Below, one piece after another: positions 6,805-13,804 of a stretch of DNA of 17,179 nt (position 1 is its first letter; every line of letters begins with the position of its first letter). This DNA comes from DATFPQ01 sp035264765. Lineage in GTDB: Bacteria > Actinomycetota > Actinomycetes > Actinomycetales > Angustibacteraceae. Location: the NCBI GenBank assembly GCA_035264765.1, contig DATFPQ010000176.1, positions 1-17,179 on the forward strand. Reading direction: 5' to 3'. Position numbers and translations under genes: made by a program. Below the pieces are notes generated by a model. It was not told the origin of the DNA. It was given only the letters and a program-made list of their open reading frames with translations, and searched no databases.

Positions 6805-6844
6805 CGTGGCAACGGCTTCCGCGGCAGCGACGCTTGTTGCCACG
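6805..6844. repeat. 9-bp inverted repeat upstream of the SnoaL-like gene
   Basis: CGTGGCAAC (6805-6813) and GTTGCCACG (6836-6844) are exact reverse complements, 22 bases apart, ending 35 bases before the ATG at 6880. This could be a paired operator or an mRNA hairpin in the leader. A smaller GACTC-N7-GAGTC repeat sits just upstream (6786-6802). The rest of the 6662-6879 divergent gap holds no gene that I can see. Confidence 0.55.
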
Positions 6845-6879
6845 ATCGGGCCCGTACGGCGCGACCCACGGAGGAAACC

Positions 6880-7308
6880 ATGGACCCGACCCGTAGCAGC
6901 GACCCGAGGGACATCTACCGACAGGTCATCGCGGCGGTGAGCGAGGGCGACGCCGACGGGCTGGACGACGTCCTGGCGCCGGACATCGTCGACCACAACC
7001 CGGTGCCGGGGCAGGAACCGGGCATCGAGGGCTTCAAGCAATGGATGACCGGCGCGCGGTCGGCCTTTCCGGACCTCACCGGGACGGTCGAGGCGGTGCT
7101 GTCGGATGGCGACCTGGTGGCGGGTCGGGTGACCTGGCGCGGGACGCAACGCGGGGACTTCCTCGGCCTGCCGCCGACCGGAGCGGCGGTCACGCTGCCG
7201 GCGTTCCACGTGGCCCGTGTCGCTTCCGGGCGGTTCGTCGACTGGTGGGGCACCGCCGACCTGCTCGGCGCCGCGATGCAGTGCGGCGGCCGGATCACGC
7301 CGGGTTAG
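6880..7308 (+). CDS. SnoaL-like (ester cyclase / NTF2-fold) protein
   Basis: The 142-residue protein fits the SnoaL-like polyketide cyclase family of the NTF2-like alpha+beta fold: DIYRQVIAAVSEGDADGLDDVLAPDIVDHNPVPGQEPGIEGFKQW (in pieces: an N-terminal helix, then the DHNPVPGQ motif), then ARSAFPDLTGTVEAVLSDGDLVAGRVTWRGTQRGDFLGLPPTG, the recurring family stretch before the strand VTLPAFHVARV. The last strand is GRFVDWWGTADL. Many such proteins in actinobacteria have no known substrate, so cyclase activity is not assured. The ATG is well supported by GGAGGAA (6870-6876). An upstream inverted repeat may regulate it. It is convergent with the epimerase gene, with a 44-bp gap. Confidence 0.87.
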   Translation: MDPTRSSDPRDIYRQVIAAVSEGDADGLDDVLAPDIVDHNPVPGQEPGIEGFKQWMTGARSAFPDLTGTVEAVLSDGDLVAGRVTWRGTQRGDFLGLPPTGAAVTLPAFHVARVASGRFVDWWGTADLLGAAMQCGGRITPG

Positions 7309-7333
7309 GCCGCTGGACGAGCAGCCGCGACCG

Positions 7334-7355
7334 CCCCACGCTCACCCCACGCTCA
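7334..7355. repeat. Tandem 11-bp direct repeat at the epimerase 3' end
   Basis: CCCCACGCTCA occurs twice back to back (7334-7344 and 7345-7355). The second copy supplies the epimerase stop (TCA, 7353-7355, read as TGA on the minus strand). It occupies the short gap between the two convergent genes. Confidence 0.6.
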
Positions 7356-8345
7356 ACCCAGTCTGTACCGCTCCACCAACCGGTCCATCAGCGCGTCCAG
7401 CTCGGCGTCGACCTCACGCCGGGACGCGTCCGCGTCGTGCCACTCGACGATCTCGCGCGCACCTTGCTCGAACGGGATGGTGGCTCGGTAGTCCGGGACG
7501 ACGGAGCGCAGCTTGGCGTTGTCGAACACCATCGAGTGCGCCTTGTCGCCCAGCAGCCCGGCGCCCCACTCCGGGTTCTCGGCCGCGATGGCGTCCGACG
7601 GCACGTGGACGATCTCGGCATCGACGCCGGCGGCCGCGGCCATGGCGTGCGCGATCTGGTCCCAGGTCAGCACGTCGTCGGACGTGATGTGGAAGGCGTC
7701 GCCCACGGTGCGGGGGTGGCCCAGCAGTGGGACGAACCCGCGGGCGAAGTCGACGTGGTGGGTGAGCGTCCACAGGGACGTCCCGTCACCGTGGATCACG
7801 ATGGGCCGGCCCTGCCGCATCCGCTCCACCGCGGTCCAGCCGCCGTCGAACGGCACGAGCGTGCGGTCGTAGGTGTGCGACGGTCGGACCACCGTGACCG
7901 GGAAGCCCTCCTCCCGGTACGCCGCGGTCAGCACGTCCTCGCAGGCGATCTTGTCCCGCGAGTACTGCCAGTACGGGTTCCGCAGCGGGCTCGACTCCAG
8001 GACGGGCAGCCGGGACGGCGGCGTCTGGTACGCCGACGCGGAGCTGATGAAGACGTACTGGCCGGTGCGGCCGCGGAACAGCTCGACGTCGGTCCGTACG
8101 TGGTCCGGCGTGAACGCGACCCAGTCGACGACCGCGTCGAAGTCCAGGTCGCCCAGGGCCTCCTTGACCGACGCCGGGTCGCGGACGTTGGCCTGGTGCA
8201 GCGTGGCACCCTCGGGCAGGGGTCGGGTTGTGCTGGTGCCGCGGTTCAGGACATGCAGGTCGATGCCGCGTTCGACGGCCAGCCGGGAGCACGCCGAGCT
8301 GATCACTCCGCTGCCGCCGATGAACAGGACCCGAGGTGCGCTCAT
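7353..8345 (-). CDS. NAD-dependent epimerase/dehydratase family protein (extended SDR)
   Basis: The 330-residue protein has an N-terminal Rossmann loop GGSGVISSACSRLAV (residues 10-24), a nearby VLNRG that often specifies the cofactor, and the active-site pair SSASAY (101-106) and YSRDK (128-132), the YxxxK of extended SDRs. The HPRTVGDAFHITSDDVLTWDQIAHAMA segment is typical of the CSP41/atypical SDR branch that acts on nucleotide sugars or RNA-related substrates. The substrate here is unknown. The frame stays open far upstream, but MSAPRVLFIGGSG at ATG 8345 is the natural start, with a TACGGT -10-like element seven bases before it. The gene lies 41 bases downstream of the esterase gene on the same strand, so co-transcription is possible. 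Confidence 0.87.
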   Translation of the reverse strand: MSAPRVLFIGGSGVISSACSRLAVERGIDLHVLNRGTSTTRPLPEGATLHQANVRDPASVKEALGDLDFDAVVDWVAFTPDHVRTDVELFRGRTGQYVFISSASAYQTPPSRLPVLESSPLRNPYWQYSRDKIACEDVLTAAYREEGFPVTVVRPSHTYDRTLVPFDGGWTAVERMRQGRPIVIHGDGTSLWTLTHHVDFARGFVPLLGHPRTVGDAFHITSDDVLTWDQIAHAMAAAAGVDAEIVHVPSDAIAAENPEWGAGLLGDKAHSMVFDNAKLRSVVPDYRATIPFEQGAREIVEWHDADASRREVDAELDALMDRLVERYRLG

Positions 8346-8352
8346 GGCGCCC

Positions 8353-8358
8353 ACCGTA
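8353..8358 (-). promoter_or_regulatory. Putative -10 element of a leaderless promoter for the epimerase gene
   Basis: TACGGT on the minus strand ends exactly seven bases before the ATG at 8345, and the bases between (GGGCGCC) contain no Shine-Dalgarno sequence. No clear -35 is seen. The gene could also be read from the esterase promoter. Confidence 0.4.
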
Positions 8359-8386
8359 GGGCTGCCCGCGCCCGGTGGCACGTCCG

Positions 8387-9163
8387 TCAGACGGCGGCGG
8401 TCAGCGGCAGCCAGGCCAGGACGTCCTGGATCCGCGCGTCCCAGTAGCCCCACTCGTGCTCCCCCGGACCCAGCTCCACGGTCACGGGCAGCTCGCGGCG
8501 GCGGGCCACCTCCAGGAAGCGCTGGTTCTGCCCGAGCAGCTCGTCCTCGGTGCCGCACGCGAGATACAGCCGGGGCGTGGTGGCGGGGTCGGTCCGCTGC
8601 ACCAGTGCCAGCACGTCGTCGTCGCTGCCCGCGAGCTCCCGGTCGCCGAAGAGAGTCTCGGTCAGGCCGGGCTCGACCCGGTCCAGCCTCGGCGGAGCGG
8701 CGATGTCGAGCGCGCCGGACAGGCTGGCCGCGGCCGCGAACCGCTCCGGCTGCCGCAGCGCCCACTTGAAGGCGCCGTAGCCGCCCATCGACAGCCCGGC
8801 GACGAAGGTGTCCTCGCGGCGCTCGGACACCCGGAAGAACCCGCTCACGACCGCCGGCAGCTCCTCGGACAGGAAGGTCCAGTAGCGGCCGCCGTGCGCC
8901 TGGTCGCTGTAGAAGCTCCGGTGGACCTGCGGCATCACGACGGCCAGCCCCAGCGGCGCTACGTAGCGTTCGATCGACGTCCGGCGCAGCCAGGTCGTGT
9001 CGTCGTCGCTCAGCCCGTGCAGCAGGTACAGGACGGGTGGCGCGCCGGAGCCCGCGCTACCGGACATCCCGATCTGGGCCGACGTGCTCTGGGGCAGGAT
9101 CACCGTCATCGAGGTGCTGAGCCCGAGGACGTCGGAGAAGAAGTCGCAGCGCAACAGGGCCAT
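8387..9163 (-). CDS. Esterase D / FrmB-like alpha-beta hydrolase
   Basis: This 258-residue protein is a single alpha/beta hydrolase domain of the esterase-D/S-formylglutathione hydrolase/antigen-85-like family. The oxyanion region is VLYLLHGLSDDDTTW (residues 44-58). The nucleophile elbow is GLSMGGYGAFKWAL with Ser125. The likely catalytic Asp is Asp207 in CGTEDELL and the His is His236 in GEHEWGYWD, matching the family triad order. It probably acts in the cytosol on a short acyl ester; there is no signal peptide. The ATG has a -10-like CAGGAT six bases upstream and a GTGACA 16 bases above that, so a leaderless transcript is likely. The epimerase gene follows on the same strand. Confidence 0.88.
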   Translation of the reverse strand: MALLRCDFFSDVLGLSTSMTVILPQSTSAQIGMSGSAGSGAPPVLYLLHGLSDDDTTWLRRTSIERYVAPLGLAVVMPQVHRSFYSDQAHGGRYWTFLSEELPAVVSGFFRVSERREDTFVAGLSMGGYGAFKWALRQPERFAAAASLSGALDIAAPPRLDRVEPGLTETLFGDRELAGSDDDVLALVQRTDPATTPRLYLACGTEDELLGQNQRFLEVARRRELPVTVELGPGEHEWGYWDARIQDVLAWLPLTAAV

Positions 9164-9169
9164 CGCCGC

Positions 9170-9197
9170 ATCCTGGCAGACCGGGCCGCTGTGTCAC
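9170..9197 (-). promoter_or_regulatory. Putative leaderless promoter of the esterase gene
   Basis: On the minus strand GTGACA (9192-9197; five of six matches to TTGACA) is followed after 16 bases by CAGGAT (9170-9175), six bases before the ATG at 9163. This is the best -35/-10 pair of the leaderless group in the window. Confidence 0.5.
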
Positions 9198-9243
9198 CTC
9201 AGCAGGAGCGGGCCGACCCGGACGACGGTCGATCCGCGCGGCG

Positions 9244-9283
9244 CGGGCTGCGGCGCCGGCTTCAGGACCGGCGCCGCAGCCCG
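9244..9283 (-). terminator. 16-bp perfect hairpin over the stop codon of the Asp-box gene
   Basis: CGGGCTGCGGCGCCGG (9244-9259) pairs exactly with 9268-9283 across an 8-nt loop (9260-9267). The loop holds the stop codon (9262-9264) of the minus-strand gene, so the upstream arm is coding and encodes the last residues SGLRRRS. No T-run follows on the minus strand. U-tract-free hairpins are common as actinobacterial terminators, so termination of this gene is the likely role (inference). Confidence 0.7.
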
Positions 9284-10818
9284 GACCGGGTGTCGAGCCT
9301 CGCGGCGTACTCGACCTGGTGGAACCTGGCTCCGGCGCGGTCCGGCCGGGTCGACACGCACCACACGGCGTACAGGACGGTGCCCCTCATTGCCGTGCCG
9401 ATGTAGTCACCCGGGAAGATCCCGCGCGCCTGGGCCGCGAAGGCGTAGTCGATGCGTGGCCCGACGACGACCGGCGTGGAGAAGTGCGCGCCGGCGTCCC
9501 GGCTGGTGACGACCAGCTGCCGGGCGAACCGGCCCTGGCCGTTGTCGGGGTTGGTGAGCCCGTACGACACCGCCATGACGCTGTTGTACGCCGAGACGTC
9601 GGCGTTGACGCCGAGCACGTCGCCGCTGTCGCGGTTGATCCGGCGCTCCTCCGACCAGTTGACCCCGTCCCTGGATGTGGCCAGCAGCAGTCGCCTCGGG
9701 TCGATCCCGCTCCAGGTCGCGTACATGCGGCCGCTCACCGGGTCGGCGGTCGCGGACGGCAGGCAGCACCGGATGCCGGGCGGTCCTGCGCTGAGGTCGC
9801 GGGTGATGACCCCGCCGTCCGTCCACGTCCGGCCGCCGTCGCGGGAGATACGGGTGAGCAGCGTCGGCCCCTGCACCTGCGCCGCCACGGCCGGGGGCGG
9901 CAACCGCCGGGCATGCCGGGCCTGCGCCGCCTCGGGTCCCTCCTCCGCGGCCTCGTCGCCGAAGTCGATGTAGGAGTCGACGATCGTCCCGTCGCGCAGC
10001 AGCATCGGCTGGGAGTTCTGCGTGTTCGCGTGCGGCGCGCTGACGTTCACTGGTGGGCTCCAGGTGCGGCCCTGGTCGTCGGACCACGCCACCGCCTGGG
10101 GCGAGCCGTCCGCGCCGCCAAACGGGTCGGTAAGGAAGGGCGTCCAGAACTGGTACACACGGCCGCGGTGGGGACTGCCGGCGGCCGTGTCGACGACCAG
10201 CCAGTTCTTGTCCTCCGATACCGCGCACGTGTCGCTGCTGTGCACCAGCACCGGCCGGCCGAAGGTGCGACCGCCGTCGGTGCTGCGGGACACCGCGACG
10301 CCGCTGTCGCAGCCGGTGTTGAACAGCAGTGTCGACACGTACGCGCGGCCGTCCGAGTCGAAGGCCGCGACGGGATCACTGGCCCGCGCCCACCGCGCCT
10401 CGCCGCCCGTCGTGGAGGTCACGCCCGGCAGCGGGTGCGGGTGCCAGGTCTGCCCGCCGTCGGCGGTCCACGAGTACGAGATGCCGACCGCGCCGCCGTC
10501 GGGGTACCGCCCGTCGTGGGCGACGGCGACGGCAACCCGGTCGTCCTGCGGCGAGACGGCGACGTCCGGCTCGACCAAGGTGTCCGGCTCGGACCCGGCG
10601 AGGGCCGGCACGTCCTGCTGGGCGGACTGCTGCGCCGTCACCACGGCCGGCGGCGAGGGTGGCGGGGCGGCGGCCGCGGTGCCCGCCGGGGCGGCGGTCA
10701 GGCCAAGGACGACCAGGGCCAAGGGGGCCAGCACGGCCGTGCTCTGCCGCAGCTGGCGGCGCCACCTCCCGGGACGCCGGACGCAGGGACGGGGACGCGG
10801 AACCTGGCGAGCGGCCAT
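9262..10818 (-). CDS. Secreted sialidase-fold (Asp-box/BNR repeat) protein
   Basis: The 518-residue product has a signal sequence: an Arg-rich N-region, the hydrophobic stretch STAVLAPLALVVLGLTAAPAG (residues about 26-46), then AAAAPPP. The mature part has about six Asp-box motifs (SxDxGxxW): around residues 116-125 (TADGGQTW), 177-186 (STDGGRTF), 246-253 (SDDQGRTW), 325-332 (SRDGGRTW), 382-388 (SRDGVNW) and 439-446 (SRDAGAHF). These mark the blades of a sialidase-like beta-propeller. Enzymatic sialidase activity is not shown: I see no clear arginine triad, so it may be another glycosidase or an extracellular binding propeller. ATG 10818 is preferred over the in-frame GTG 10828-10830 because that GTG is part of the GGAGG that supplies its Shine-Dalgarno sequence. 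A strong hairpin covers the stop. Confidence 0.85.
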   Translation of the reverse strand: MAARQVPRPRPCVRRPGRWRRQLRQSTAVLAPLALVVLGLTAAPAGTAAAAPPPSPPAVVTAQQSAQQDVPALAGSEPDTLVEPDVAVSPQDDRVAVAVAHDGRYPDGGAVGISYSWTADGGQTWHPHPLPGVTSTTGGEARWARASDPVAAFDSDGRAYVSTLLFNTGCDSGVAVSRSTDGGRTFGRPVLVHSSDTCAVSEDKNWLVVDTAAGSPHRGRVYQFWTPFLTDPFGGADGSPQAVAWSDDQGRTWSPPVNVSAPHANTQNSQPMLLRDGTIVDSYIDFGDEAAEEGPEAAQARHARRLPPPAVAAQVQGPTLLTRISRDGGRTWTDGGVITRDLSAGPPGIRCCLPSATADPVSGRMYATWSGIDPRRLLLATSRDGVNWSEERRINRDSGDVLGVNADVSAYNSVMAVSYGLTNPDNGQGRFARQLVVTSRDAGAHFSTPVVVGPRIDYAFAAQARGIFPGDYIGTAMRGTVLYAVWCVSTRPDRAGARFHQVEYAARLDTRSGLRRRS

Positions 10819-10929
10819 GGTGCCCTCCACGGCGCTGGGGTGATCTGCCCATGCTGTCCCCGTTTCCTCCCCGTGCCTAGCCCCGCGCCGTCCCTGAACG
10901 GCGGGCGTCCCGGCGTCTGCCGTGCGCCG

Positions 10930-10935
10930 TAGAGT
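10930..10935 (+). promoter_or_regulatory. Putative -10 element of a leaderless promoter for the FAD/Fe-S dehydrogenase gene
   Basis: TAGAGT ends exactly seven bases before GTG 10943, and there is no good Shine-Dalgarno sequence. No convincing -35 was found. The TAG in it also explains why translation starting upstream at GTG 10922 is less attractive as a biological start. Confidence 0.45.
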
Positions 10936-10942
10936 TCCGCGC

Positions 10943-13804
10943 GTGAGCGAGCTGGTCGAGGCGCTGCGGCGTGCGGGGATAGCGGAGGTCGACGACAGCC
11001 GGCTGCGCCGGTCGCTGTACTCCTCGGACGCCTCGCTCTACCGGGTGGAGCCGCGCGCTGTGGTGGCGCCGCGGCACCCCGACGAGGTGCTGGCCACGCT
11101 CGCCGTCTGCCGCGAGCTCGGCGTGCCGATCACCATGCGCGGCGCGGGGACGTCTATCGCCGGGAACGCCGTGGGCCCGGGCGTGGTCGTCGACGTCAGC
11201 CGGCACCTGCACCGCGTGCTCGACATCGACCCGGACGCCGGGACCGCGCTGGTCGAGCCAGGCGTGGTGCAGGCCTCGCTGCAGCGGGCTGCCGCGCCGT
11301 ACGGCCTGCGCTTCGGCCCCGACCCCTCGACCCACAACCGCGCCACGCTCGGCGGGATGATCGGCAACAACGCCTGCGGCTCGCGGGCGCTGGGCTACGG
11401 GCGCACGAGCGACAACGTGCTGGGCCTGGACGTCGTCGCCGGTTCCGGCGAGCGGCTCCGGCTAGGAGCGCTCAACGGGTCGATGTCGTCCTCGCCGCTG
11501 CTGGCCGAGCTCGACCGGGTCGTCGGTGCGGACCTGGCCGTGCTCCGCACCGAGCTCGGCCGCTTCGGCCGCCAGGTGTCGGGGTACTCGCTGGAGCACC
11601 TGCTGCCGGAGCGAGGCACGGACGTGGCCAAGGCGCTGGTCGGCAGCGAGGGGACACTGGCGCTGACCCTCGGCGCCCGCGTGCGGCTCGTCCGCGACGC
11701 GCCGGTACGCGTGCTCGTCGCGCTCGGCTATGCCGGGATGGCGGAGGCCGCGGACGCCGTGCCGGCCGTGCTGCCGCACCAGCCGATCGCCTGCGAGGGC
11801 CTGGACGCGCGGATCGTCGAGGTGGTGCGCGCGCGGTTCGGGCCCTCGTCCGTGCCCGACCTTCCCCGTGGTCGCGGCTGGCTGATGGTCGAGCTCGCGG
11901 GAGACCATGCCACCGAGGTCGCGGACCGGGCGCGGGCCGTGGTTGCGGACGCCGGCGCGCTGGAGGCGCGGGTGGTCACGGACCTTCCGCAGGCGGCCGC
12001 GCTGTGGCGGATCCGCGAAGACGGCGCGGGGCTGGCCGGTCGCACCCCCGCGGGGGCTCCCGCCCACGCCGGCTGGGAGGACGCCGCGGTCCCGCCCGAG
12101 CGGCTCGGCGTGTACCTGCGCGAGTTCGAGCGGCTGCTCGCCGACCACGGCCTGGCCGGCCTGCCGTACGGGCACTTCGGCGACGGCTGCGTCCACATCC
12201 GCATCGACTTCCCGTTCGGGACGCCAGAGGGCACCAAGGTCTTCCGGACCTTCCTGCTGGACGCCGCCCGGCTGGTCGCCGGTCACGGCGGGTCGATGTC
12301 CGGCGAGCACGGGGACGGCCGCGCCCGCGGCGAGCTCCTTCCGCTGATGTACTCGCCCGCCGCGATCGGTCTGTTCGAGCGGGTCAAGGCGGTGTTCGAC
12401 CCGGACGACCTGCTCAACCCCGGTGTGATCGTGCGGCCCGCACCCCTGGATGCCGACGTGCGCACGCAAGGTGCGCGGCCGACCCGGACCGGCCTGGCCC
12501 TCGCCTACCGACACGACCGCGGCGACCTGTCGATGGCGGTGCACCGGTGCACGGGCGTCGGGAAGTGCCGCGCCGACACCACCCCCGCCGGCGGCGTGAT
12601 GTGCCCGTCCTACCTCGCCACCCGCGACGAGAAGGACACGACCCGCGGGCGCGCCCGGGTGCTGCAGGACGCCGTGGCCGGGCACCTCGGGCCGCGCGTG
12701 CTGGCCAGCGAGCCCGTGCACCAGGCGCTCGAGCTCTGCCTGTCCTGCAAGGGCTGCTCGTCGGACTGCCCCACGGGCGTCGACATGGCGGCGTACAAGG
12801 CCGAGGCGCTGCGCGCGAGGTACCACCGGCGGCTGCGTCCCCGGTCGCACTACGCGCTGGGCTGGCTGCCCCGGTGGACCCGCCTGCTCGGCCGCGCGCC
12901 GGCGGTGACCCGACTGGTGAATCGGGCGATGCGCTGGCGTGCGCTGCACCCGCTGGTCACCTGGTCGGCCGGCGTGGACCCGCGCCGGGGACTGCCCGCC
13001 TTCGCCCCGCAGACCTTCCGGCGCTGGTTCGCCGGCGAGGGCCCCGGGCCGGAGGGTCGCCACGGCGATGTGGTGCTTTTCGTCGACACCTTCACCGACG
13101 CGTTCTCGCCGGAGGTTGGACGGGCCGCCGTCGCCGTGCTGGAGAACGCCGGGTACCGCGTCAGCGTGACGGCCGAACCCGTGTGCTGTGGCCTCACCTG
13201 GATCTCGACCGGCCAGCTCGACGCCGCCCGGCGCCGGGTCCTCGGCACGGTCGACGCCCTGCTCCCGCACGTGCGGTCCGGTGCGCTCGTCGTCGGGTTG
13301 GAGCCCTCCTGCACCGGTGTGCTCCGCTCGGACGCCGCCGAGCTGGCCGGTGACGACCGGCTGGCCGACGTCCGCCAGGTGGCCGCGGCGACCCGTACGT
13401 TCGCCGAGCTGCTGATGGCGACGCCGGACTGGTCCCCGCCCGACCTGTCCGGGACGGCCGCGGTCGCCCAGCCGCACTGCCACCACCACGCGGTGATGGG
13501 GTGGCAGGCGGACGCCGCCCTCCTCGAGCGGGCCGGGGTCGCGGTGGAGCGGCTCGGCGGCTGCTGCGGCCTGGCGGGCAACTGGGGCGTGGAGCGGGGT
13601 CACCACGACGTCTCGGTGGCCATCGCCGAGCACCAGCTGCTGCCGGCCGTCCGGCGGGCGCAGGACGGTGCAGTGGTCCTCGCCGACGGGTTCAGCTGCC
13701 GCACCCAGCTGGCCGACCTCGGCGACCGGCCGGGCGAGCACCTGGCCCAGATGCTCGCCCGGCACCTGCCTCAGACGCCGCGGCGCCCCGAGCGGGCGGC
13801 GTAG
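10943..13804 (+). CDS. Fused FAD-linked oxidase / 4Fe-4S dehydrogenase (YdiJ / D-2-hydroxyacid dehydrogenase type)
   Basis: The 953-residue protein joins a GlcD-like flavin oxidase with a GlpC-like iron-sulfur part. The FAD-binding PCMH domain covers about residues 25-200 (RGAGTSIAGNAVG at about 66, then GPDPSTHNRATLGGMIGNNACGS). The FAD-linked C-terminal domain ends with GHFGDGCVHIRIDFPFG and SGEHGDGRARGELLPLMYSP (His456 in HGDG). Two ferredoxin clusters follow: C536, C542 and C554 (CTGVGKCR...MCPSY), and C599-C602-C605-C609 before P. Two CCG-type domains carry C748-C749 and C874-C875. E. coli YdiJ, of the same architecture (about 1,000 residues), oxidises D-2-hydroxyglutarate; D-lactate or glycolate are alternatives. 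Electrons probably go to the respiratory chain. GTG 10943 is chosen over GTG 10922 from the leaderless -10. Its last 34 bases overlap the convergent membrane-protein gene. Confidence 0.9.
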   Translation: MSELVEALRRAGIAEVDDSRLRRSLYSSDASLYRVEPRAVVAPRHPDEVLATLAVCRELGVPITMRGAGTSIAGNAVGPGVVVDVSRHLHRVLDIDPDAGTALVEPGVVQASLQRAAAPYGLRFGPDPSTHNRATLGGMIGNNACGSRALGYGRTSDNVLGLDVVAGSGERLRLGALNGSMSSSPLLAELDRVVGADLAVLRTELGRFGRQVSGYSLEHLLPERGTDVAKALVGSEGTLALTLGARVRLVRDAPVRVLVALGYAGMAEAADAVPAVLPHQPIACEGLDARIVEVVRARFGPSSVPDLPRGRGWLMVELAGDHATEVADRARAVVADAGALEARVVTDLPQAAALWRIREDGAGLAGRTPAGAPAHAGWEDAAVPPERLGVYLREFERLLADHGLAGLPYGHFGDGCVHIRIDFPFGTPEGTKVFRTFLLDAARLVAGHGGSMSGEHGDGRARGELLPLMYSPAAIGLFERVKAVFDPDDLLNPGVIVRPAPLDADVRTQGARPTRTGLALAYRHDRGDLSMAVHRCTGVGKCRADTTPAGGVMCPSYLATRDEKDTTRGRARVLQDAVAGHLGPRVLASEPVHQALELCLSCKGCSSDCPTGVDMAAYKAEALRARYHRRLRPRSHYALGWLPRWTRLLGRAPAVTRLVNRAMRWRALHPLVTWSAGVDPRRGLPAFAPQTFRRWFAGEGPGPEGRHGDVVLFVDTFTDAFSPEVGRAAVAVLENAGYRVSVTAEPVCCGLTWISTGQLDAARRRVLGTVDALLPHVRSGALVVGLEPSCTGVLRSDAAELAGDDRLADVRQVAAATRTFAELLMATPDWSPPDLSGTAAVAQPHCHHHAVMGWQADAALLERAGVAVERLGGCCGLAGNWGVERGHHDVSVAIAEHQLLPAVRRAQDGAVVLADGFSCRTQLADLGDRPGEHLAQMLARHLPQTPRRPERAA

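Noticed and set aside
7041..8447. Plus-strand open frame of 468 codons over the SnoaL-like 3' end and the epimerase
   Set aside because: It overlaps two recognised genes and its translation has no domain features.
9319..10932. Plus-strand open frame of 537 codons opposite the Asp-box gene
   Set aside because: The minus-strand product has a signal peptide and six Asp-boxes; this frame is a compositional shadow.
11462..13765. Minus-strand open frame of 767 codons opposite the FAD/Fe-S gene
   Set aside because: The plus-strand frame has clear FAD, ferredoxin and CCG motifs; the opposite frame has low-complexity sequence and no motifs.
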